Shown here piece by piece: positions 57,275 through 64,000 of a stretch of DNA of 64,000 nt. The position numbers were made by a program, and so were the translations under genes. This stretch comes from Macrocybe gigantea (lineage: Eukaryota > Basidiomycota > Agaricomycetes > Agaricales > Callistosporiaceae), in contig SJRY01000276.1 in assembly GCA_011319805.1 (NCBI GenBank), positions 62,001-126,000 on the forward strand, in the 5' to 3' direction. The notes below the pieces were generated by a model, which was not told where the DNA came from, did not search any database, and saw only the letters and a list, made by a program, of their open reading frames with translations. Every line of letters begins with the position of its first letter. Position 1 is the first letter of the stretch.

Positions 57275-59753
57275 ATGTCTCTTCCCGAGATTACCAGGGA
57301 TTCGAACGAAAAGGCCAACTTGGCAACGAACGGACACCATGACGGGTCTGATAAGGGTGACTTTAACGAACATGACACGGGAATTGATGCGACAGCGGAG
57401 AAACGTTTGGTTCGCAAACTCGACTTGATCCTCTTGCCACTGTTCACTCTTGCTTGTGCGTACCCATTGAATATGCGCCTTGTTTTAGTCGGGTGACTTT
57501 CAAGGCTTTAGATTGCACCAATTTTATCGACCGGTGAGCCTGATCTAAGGGATAGTCAGATTCAGTCTCGAGAATCTTACGACTTTCAAGAACTGCCATA
57601 GGTTGGAATGCTGTGACAGGAGAATTCAATAGCAGCTTACAGTTCTCGTTTTCGAAACAGGCAATGCGAAAATAGCAGGTGACTGCACTGGCATGACGGT
57701 TGGTCCGTTCTCGGACGCATCTGACATTTCGTGGGACGTTTTGTCGCGCGAATTTAGGGATCGAGAAAGACCTCGGAATGTCGGGCTTTGATTACAACAT
57801 TGCTCTGACTGTTTTCTATATCTTCGTGCGTCAGTTGACAGAATCCCTGCAAAAAAAAAAAAAAACGATGATCCGTCGATAGTACATAGGGGTGGAAATA
57901 CCATCCAATCTTGCTCTCAAACGGTTTGGTTCATATGGCTCGCTGGTATCATCACCACCTTCGGCCTTGTCTCCATTGGAACTGCCTTTGTCAAATCGTA
58001 CTCCGGTCTTTTAGCAACAAGAGTGTTCCTGGGGTTAGCGGAAGGGGCACACTGGTACGCGACCTCTTCCCATTAGGGGTGAATGCCGCGATCTGATGGT
58101 TTTCCTTCCCCCTTACCAGTCGGGATTAACCTACATCCTTTCTCGCGTTAGTGGAATCCATCTGGCCTCCAGCCGTTTAATCCAATAGTCTTATGTACCT
58201 TTAGTACTACCGCCGCAAGGAATTCGTGCTTCGTGTGGGCATATTTTTCGGGCTATCACCAACATTGGCGGGAGCTTGTACGACCATTCCTTAAGTTTAG
58301 CGGTCGGTACTGAATTGAGGTGGAAAAGTTGGTGGACTTCTCGCGTCAGGACTCTTGTCAGTATCAAACATCGGCACCGTAACTTCATGGAGGAAGGTTA
58401 GTGTGTGTGCCTGATGGGTGCTGATGTCAAATTCAGCAAAGATATACTTAAAAAGCCTCCCCCGCAATAGATATTCCTGATAGAGGGTATGTGTCCCGAG
58501 AAAAGAGTGCCTTGAGTACCTCACGCTACGCTAAACTAAACATCTAAACTCAGGCATCATAACGACCGGTTTTGGATTGCTCTGCTTCTTCATCATACCT
58601 ACTGATCCTCAGCATACGGGGCTGTTCGATGATGACGAACGTCGGCTCGCCCTAGCTCGAATTGATGCAGACCAGACCGTGAAGACGCAAGGTCGCAAGG
58701 AACGCACCTCTCTGAAGTTAGTGCTTCGGTCCTTCAGTGTAACGGTAGGCCAGAGGATTGAGGAGAGTGGCTTTCGCACTAACTCTGAAGGTATTAGACC
58801 TCGATTTGTGCTATTTGCTACCTCATGGTCAATATCTCCTTCCAAGGACTGAGTCTGTTTATGCCTACTGTGGTCGCGTCGCGTGAGTGACTGCATGCGT
58901 GTCTCGGCCATGGTCCTCTGACATACGTTTCTCAGTGGGCCATTACAGTGCGCGATGTCGCTTGAGCGTGTTTCTGTGATCAAACTGAATTAGCATTTTA
59001 GCTGTCGTTGAGTCGCAACTACGAACAGTCCCGCCATATGTCGTTGGTGCAGTCTGGGCATTGTCGCTATCGTATTACAGCTATCGCATCAAACATCGAG
59101 CCTTGCCAATCGCGTTGTCTGTTCTTTTAATGGTCGCTGGATACGCCATTGCAGTGGGAACGAAAAACTCTCATGCACGGCAAGTCAGCGTTTCTGGCGG
59201 CGGAAGGTAACTCATTATCCTCCAGTTATGCGGCTTGTTTCCTCTCCGTGACGGGCGGCTCACTTAGTGGACCATTGGTAAGCTGAATTCTCTCCTCATT
59301 TGTAGCTGAACAACGCACTAATGTATTCTAGTATCTTGCCTGGGGAACGGACAATGCGGCACCTGATACCGTCCGCGCGGTAGCAACTGCCATAATCCCT
59401 GGTATCTTCTTCACTCCCTGACAGAGGTCCTGGCTCACGAGTTTCAGGTATCGGCGCATTTGGTTCTATTATTGCGTGAGCCCTGTAATTGTCAGCCTGG
59501 AGGCGCCTTATGACCATGCCTTAGTGTGTGGACATACCTTCCAGCAGATGCCCCGGATTACCACAAAGGAAACAGCCTCAACCTCGCAACCAGCACGTTG
59601 GCCTTTATCCTGACTTTAGTATGTCTACTCTACATCCTCCAGGAGAATGCCAAGCGCGAGAGAGGTGAGCGCGATTATCGTTTGGAGGGCAGAAATGCAG
59701 CAGAGATCGAACAATTGGGTTACTTGCACCCGCGATTCCGTTTCCAAGTGTAG
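57275..59753 (+). CDS. MFS transporter, anion:cation symporter (Dal5-like), copy 2
   Basis: This is the tandem paralogue of the preceding gene. The start MSLPEITRDSNEKANLATNG at 57275 is preferred because it resembles copy 1 in length; an in-frame ATG at 57194 adds 27 residues. Shared blocks are KRLVRKLDLILLPLFTLA, CTNFIDR, NAKIAG, IEKDLGMSGFDYNIALTVF, VEIPSNLALKRFGS, FVKSYSGLLATRVFLGLAEG, YYRRKEFVLRVGIFFG, WGTDNAAPDTVRAVATAIIP and the tail RDYRLEGRNAAEIEQLGYLH. An A15 run sits in an intron at 57851-57865. A one-base shift near 57934-57937 (SY-WLAGIITTFG) looks like a missing T. Another small exon between FIDR and NAKIAG could not be resolved. The two copies probably differ in substrate or regulation. 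Confidence 0.8.
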
Positions 59754-59928
59754 ACAGCTGGACGATGTCGTTGTAGCACGAGCCTACTAGATGAACGCGA
59801 TTTACTACAATACCTCTCTGAGATTATATCAGACGCAAAACAGGCGAGACTTAAAAAGTGTCGAAGAGGTTGGTGATCAGGCCTGTTCGCGCAAATCGCC
59901 GCCGCGCGGTGGCTTACATACATAGACG

Positions 59929-61612
59929 ATGCTCAGAGCCACGACTCTCCGATTCTTCAGTCTGTCGTGCCGCATCAAACGCCCACAATATCCTCGATTC
60001 GCGTTCTCCATACATGCCAGCAGCTATTGTCTGTCTCCTGGGCGGTTCCTCAAGGTGGCCGCGGGCACGCCGCAGTCCCGGGCCCGGAAATTATCGACAC
60101 AACCTCCATGGAAGCAACCTATCATGCCGCCAGGCAAAACCCCCTTGCGAGAGAACATATACACGCTTCCAAACCTCCTACAGTTTCCCGCATTCTTGCT
60201 TGTCCAGTTCTGGGTTGGTCTATTCTGAACTGTGACTTCAAGCTCGCGACGGCTCTCCTGGCGTATGCCAGTGTTACAGATTTTGTCTGTCTCGAGAATA
60301 TTTTTCTTAACGCTTCATTGACCTTCCGGGATAGGCTGACGGATTCCTTGCACGGCGTTTCAAAATGCAATCTGTGATCGGCACCATCCTTGATCCAGCT
60401 GCAGACAAGACTCTTATGACGACGCTGACGGTGACATTGGCAATGCAAGGGATGCTGCCTGGTATGTCCCTTTCATCTTCCGCCTCTCCTGCCCCCTTCT
60501 CAATGTACGTCAGTTTCCCTGGCTGCGATCATACTGGGTCGTGATGTCCTTCTGAGTTTATCCGCCTTTTATATCCGTTATACCTCACTTCCAGAACCGG
60601 TGCGTGAAATGTTGAAATTTTACCCTTTTGCACGCTTTTGCTAGTCTCTGACGCATGATGTGACCCAGAAAACTTTCATGCGATATTGGGACTTTTCTAT
60701 ACCCTCTGCAGAAGTACGACCTACAGGAATCAGTAAAGTGCGTGTCTTTCCTTCCTTCGTCGTTCAAGGAAGGGCCTACCTTTTTTTTTCAAGATTAATA
60801 CCGCTCTCCAACTTGCCCTTATGGGAACCACCACTGTCAGTCCCCTTCTGAGTGTTGATATTTCAGTTCCAACGCTTCATTGACCTTCCGGGATAGGCTG
60901 ACGGATTCCTTGCACGGCGTTTCAAAATGCAATCTGTGATCGGCACCATCCTTGATCCAGCTGCAGACAAGACTCTTATGACGACGCTGACGGTGACATT
61001 GGCAATGCAAGGGATGCTGCCTGGTATGTCCCTTTCATCTTCCGCCTCTCCTGCCCCTTCTCAATGTACGTCAGTTTCCCTGGCTGCGATCATACTGGGT
61101 CGTGATGTCCTTCTGAGTTTATCCGCCTTTTATATCCGTTATACCTCACTTCCAGAACCGGTGCGTGAAATGTTGAAATTTTACCCTTTTGCACGCTTTT
61201 GCTAGTCTCTGACGCATGATGTGACCCAGAAAACTTTCATGCGATATTGGGACTTTTCTATACCCTCTGCAGAAGTACGACCTACAGGAATCAGTAAAGT
61301 GCGTGTCTTTCCTTCCTTCGTCGTTCAAGGAAGGGCCTACCTTTTTTTTTCAAGATTAATACCGCTCTCCAACTTGCCCTTATGGGAACCACCACTGTCA
61401 GTCCCCTTCTGAGTGTTGATATTTCAGTTCCTCTACAAGGCCTGCAGTGCGTCCATCTGTCTCCCACTATTATCTAAGGTGACATATCTGTCTTCTTCAG
61501 ATGGACGGTAGCCATTACGACTATATGGAGCGGTCTCTCTTACTTGTTCTCTAAAGACGCCGTTCGTATAATCTCCGAAAAACGACGAACCAAGTCACGC
61601 TCGTCGTCATAA
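59929..61612 (+). CDS. CRD1: Cardiolipin synthase with internal tandem duplication
   Basis: Crd1 makes cardiolipin from phosphatidylglycerol and CDP-diacylglycerol in the mitochondrial inner membrane. The N-terminus (MLRATTLRFFSLSCRIKRPQ) looks like a mitochondrial presequence. NIYTLPNLL and TVSRILACPVLGWSIL follow, with a one-base shift between them near 60179-60182. An exon then gives the CDP-alcohol phosphotransferase signature D-xx-DG-xx-AR-x8-G-xxx-D-xxx-D as TDF|ADGFLARRF and GTILDPAADK, then LAAIILGRDVLLSLSAFYIR and KTFMRYWDFSIPSAEVRP. The end is QWTVAITTIWSGLSYLFSK and KRRTKSRSSS, TAA at 61610-61612. The catalytic exons are present twice, because 60309-60870 is repeated at 60871-61431. 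One copy gives a normal protein; splicing out of copy 1 after GISK into copy 2 would be in phase. Confidence 0.85.
60309..60870 (+). repeat. Tandem duplication in CRD1, copy 1 (562 bp)
   Basis: This unit covers the exon with ADGFLARRF through the exon ending SVDISVP. It is directly followed by copy 2 at 60871-61431. The only difference I could see is C5 versus C4 near 60491 and 61053. Confidence 0.95.
60871..61431 (+). repeat. Tandem duplication in CRD1, copy 2 (561 bp)
   Basis: This is the head-to-tail copy of 60309-60870. It begins AACGCTTCATTGACC and ends TATTTCAGTTCC, after which the unique 3' part of the gene resumes (PLQGLQ). Confidence 0.95.
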
Positions 61613-62041
61613 CACTTCTCTGAGCTGGTTACTTTTCGTTTTGGGCAGACAACTCGTCCGTGTAGACGGCTCGGTCGAACCGTTGTCACGAGTCTACTTT
61701 TCTGTTAATCCCATCATGACGACAACGAAAGGGCTGCTGATGGCATTCGCATGGGGCTCGAAGCCTGTTATGGGACAAGGAACTACCTTCATTCAATGTA
61801 ATGCCGAACCATATCTCACGTTCTATCTATTTCCCATGTTCCAGCACCTTCCCTCGCTCAAAGGTCAAACAGTGCTCAGAATAACGACTTGACAGGATCT
61901 TCAATCAGGTTCTGATAATCAATTCCTCCTCGTTGATAGCATTTACTTCGGAGCACGAACCATGACCTTTCCCGGAAATTATGGGGCTTCCAGGCCTAAC
62001 GTGGGATGTGCTTATCAGTCGATTCGAGATCCATTCATGCC
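61613..62041. other. Convergent intergenic region, CRD1 / spindle-pole gene
   Basis: About 0.43 kb lies between convergent genes. A plus ORF at 61641-61892 has no recognisable family. If the downstream 138-bp repeat is spliced as an exon, the spindle-pole frame would extend to a TGA at 62015-62017. Confidence 0.4.
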
Positions 62042-62179
62042 TTTTTGGTAGCCGAGGTCTGAGCGCAGACACGCTTCGCGCGTGCACCTCGCTTTGAGGT
62101 ACCGAATCTGCACAATCAAGCCCTTGCATTCCTTCTTATGTTGTACCTTCAGAGCCGACAGTTCCTGCGAGTCACTGCC
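62042..62179. repeat. 138-bp direct repeat, outer copy
   Basis: This is identical over 138 bp to 62470-62607. It copies the intron acceptor and most of the first PACT exon of the spindle-pole gene and sits where the tail of that gene should be. Confidence 0.95.
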
Positions 62180-64000
62180 GCACGTCTAGAATGTACGCAT
62201 AAGTAAAAATCCAAAAGCCGGAGAGTGGGTAGAGGCTTACTTTGCGCGTGACAGGAACATGACGGCCCACACAACGCTTCTCAATTTGTACGGCCTTTTC
62301 GCCGGAGGTAGTGAGATAGGGAAACCGATCCTAGCGATGGACGAAATGATCGTTCGTTCACTGAAGTGATAAAAATCATAAGATTAAGGTTTTAGGCGAC
62401 GTTGAGAATCAAAACTTAGGCGAGTTCCGACCTTTTCTCGAATTGCGATAGGAGCACGAGCAGGTAATGTTTTTGGTAGCCGAGGTCTGAGCGCAGACAC
62501 GCTTCGCGCGTGCACCTCGCTTTGAGGTACCGAATCTGCACAATCAAGCCCTTGCATTCCTTCTTATGTTGTACCTTCAGAGCCGACAGTTCCTGCGAGT
62601 CACTGCCCGTGCACGGGTAAGCCGTCGGACGCATTGTTTAGACCGAACATGGCAAGAAACTTACGCAGCACAGACGTGGCCCTTGATTTGGCCGCGAGCC
62701 TTGTTGGTCTTCTCCCGCTGGCTTTCCAATTGCTCGTTGAGCAATCTGATTTGTGACTGGTTTTGTTTCTTCTGCCGCTCCAATTGAGCGAGCTCCTCTT
62801 TGTGCTTGACCTCCAACCTTTCCTTTTCTGACCGCAGGAGTTTGAGGTCTCGACCAAAGGCTTCCGCATCCTTTTTGACGCGCTTCAAATCGGCTTGCAG
62901 CGCGGAGACAGTCTTGGCAACCTCGCTTTTCTCTGTCGATGCGCGGTCTCTCTCCACTTCGGCTTGTTGCAGAGCATCTTCCTTGTCAGACAGAGCGCGA
63001 CGAAGGTCTTCGATTTCCGACAGATACAGATCGAGCTTATGACGTCGCTTCTCATGTGTAGTAGACGAAGCGGCGTATTTGTCGCGCAACTTCGCAGCTT
63101 GCTGCAAAAATGGAATGTGAATTATAACATTTCACCGAAAAAATGTGAACTGACCTCTGACACCTCGGTGAACCGACGTTGGAGGTCCTTGTGGTCATTG
63201 ACAAGCAATTCTCGTTCTTGACGAAGTTGGTCAATCGTGTTTGTATTTTCGGAGACTCGAGTTTCGAGGAACCGCGCTTTTTGTTCAGCATTGACATTTT
63301 CTAGAGGAAGATTAACACAGTCTGGTAGGACATCTGCTATCACTGACCTCGCAACTCTTGTTCCAGGTCGTGGTTCTCTTTCTTGTATTTCTGTAATTGG
63401 TCTTTGACCTCATCCATGTCCTGCGTAGGTTAATGTCAGCTATATTCCCGTCGAGAAAATGAATACTTGCTGATTCGGTCCGGCGTAATTGGGCTAGGAT
63501 TTCCGATTTTTCACGATGAACGCGGTTCTGCTCTGCAGTAAGACCACGGAGTTGAGCTCTCTCAGACTTGAGGTTCTCTTCGAGCTCGGCAATGGCTCCT
63601 CTGGCCTTCTCCAGTTCCTTCCAAGCAAATTAGCATCCATGCACAGCGGTATATAGCTGACTGCACCTCTTCAACGTCGTATCTCATCTTCTTTCCTGTT
63701 TCGCTCTGTTCGGCTAGCTTTCTAGCTTCTGCTCCGTGTGAGTTCGACAACGCCCAAGCCAGCGTCCTCCAACTTCTCCAATTTGTCGTCGATGCTTTCG
63801 TTGGCTCGATCGAGCTCACGCTGCAAACGAGAAATCTCGGCTACTAAAGGGGACACCGATGGATCTGCAGCAGTGCTATTTAGCCATGACAACTAGAAGG
63901 GTCAGTCGATAATTTCTTCGAAAATCGAGGGATATGCTCGCTTACTTCTTTTAGTGGTCCACCTGGTGTCCGTGGCGCCCTGAACGACAGCGACAAAACA
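62149..64000 (-). CDS. PACT-domain spindle-pole coiled-coil protein (Pcp1-like), 3' part
   Basis: Pcp1/pericentrin-type proteins are long coiled coils that recruit calmodulin and gamma-tubulin complexes to the spindle pole body. The gene enters from the right edge; its 5' part is outside. Coiled-coil exons include DRANESIDDKLEKLEDAG, ENTNTIDQLRQERELLVNDH, HKLDLYLSEIEDLRRALSD and LLRSEKERLEVKHKEELAQL. The C-terminal PACT domain reads CKGLIVQIRYLKARCTREAC, LRSDLGYQKHYLLVLLSQFE, KSERTIISSIARIGFPISL and LRSVVWAVMFLSRAK. A shift near 63731-63742 is another probable missing base. After SRAK the last exon starts normally, then meets the copied 138-bp repeat at 62179 and stops at 62149-62151, so the natural tail is missing or misassembled. 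Confidence 0.75.
62470..62607. repeat. 138-bp direct repeat, copy within the PACT exon
   Basis: This copy is in its expected place in the gene: minus-strand acceptor GGGCAG, then DSQELSALKVQHKKECKG through SDLGYQK. Its twin lies 428 bp away at 62042-62179. Confidence 0.95.

Noticed and set aside
57851..57865. A15 run as the poly-A tail of a retrogene or LINE
   Set aside because: It lies inside an intron of the MFS gene, without a target duplication or adjacent element.
61641..61892. 83-codon plus-strand ORF downstream of CRD1
   Set aside because: No recognisable domain; it lies in the convergent region next to two duplications and is probably chance.

Overview
This is nuclear DNA of a filamentous basidiomycete, most likely a mushroom-forming agaricomycete. 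The evidence is dense genes on both strands, many 50-65 bp introns with GT-AG borders and CTAAC-like branch points, a FunK1-type protein kinase, a SWIM-zinc-finger Mutator-like transposase, and conserved single-copy eukaryotic genes (ribosomal L11, WAPL, ALG5, POLD4, U6 snRNA). No prokaryotic or viral block is visible. Gene models were assembled by eye from splice signals and reading frames. Exon borders given to the base were checked for phase; others are approximate.

Layout. 0-4.7 kb: an intron-bearing, frameshifted Mutator-like transposase, tail to tail with a GRF-zinc-finger gene. 5.2-7.0 kb: a serine/proline-rich fungal protein of unknown role. 7.3-10.1 kb: a FunK1 kinase pseudogene split by a 347-bp solo-LTR-like insertion. 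10.2-13.2 kb: the cohesin-release factor WAPL. 13.3-17.5 kb (minus strand): U6 snRNA, the dolichyl-phosphate glucosyltransferase ALG5 and a Yrb2/RanBP3-like Ran-binding protein. 17.8-22.2 kb: membrane hybrid histidine kinase HK1. 23.1-26.7 kb: a Snt2-like BAH/PHD/SANT/GATA chromatin protein. 26.9-30.8 kb: a Doa4/USP8-like deubiquitinase. 31.2-33.9 kb: an Msd1/ADIP-like coiled-coil protein. 34.1-36.8 kb: a phenol-hydroxylase-like flavoprotein. 37.6-41.2 kb (minus strand): the DNA polymerase delta small subunit, a UBL-WLM protease and a RING/coiled-coil protein. 41.5-45.2 kb: a She3-like protein and a nitronate monooxygenase. 46.9-50.9 kb: HK2, a paralogue of HK1. 51.3-53.5 kb: ribosomal protein L11 and a BTB protein. 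54.5-59.8 kb: two tandem MFS anion transporters. 59.9-61.6 kb: cardiolipin synthase with an internal tandem duplication. 62.1-64.0 kb: the 3' part of a PACT-domain spindle-pole protein whose tail is disrupted by a 138-bp direct repeat.

Main observations. (1) In both histidine kinases the conserved H-box (FHEVRVPLN) can only be read through an intron bounded by AT and AC, at the same phase-1 position inside the Glu codon. These look like rare AT-AC introns sitting in the catalytic histidine motif. HK1 also needs a GC-AG intron where HK2 has GT-AG. (2) About a dozen conserved genes, including the essential ribosomal L11, each need one or more single-base repairs, mostly a missing base in a short homopolymer. 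The assembly therefore probably carries systematic deletions, and genes should not be called dead from frameshifts alone. (3) The FunK1 gene is different: an insertion with a 5-bp target duplication, two in-frame stops and a catalytic Asp-to-Asn change make it a real pseudogene. (4) Two near-identical duplications lie 1 kb apart at the convergent CRD1/PCP1 ends, either a rearrangement hotspot or a misassembly.
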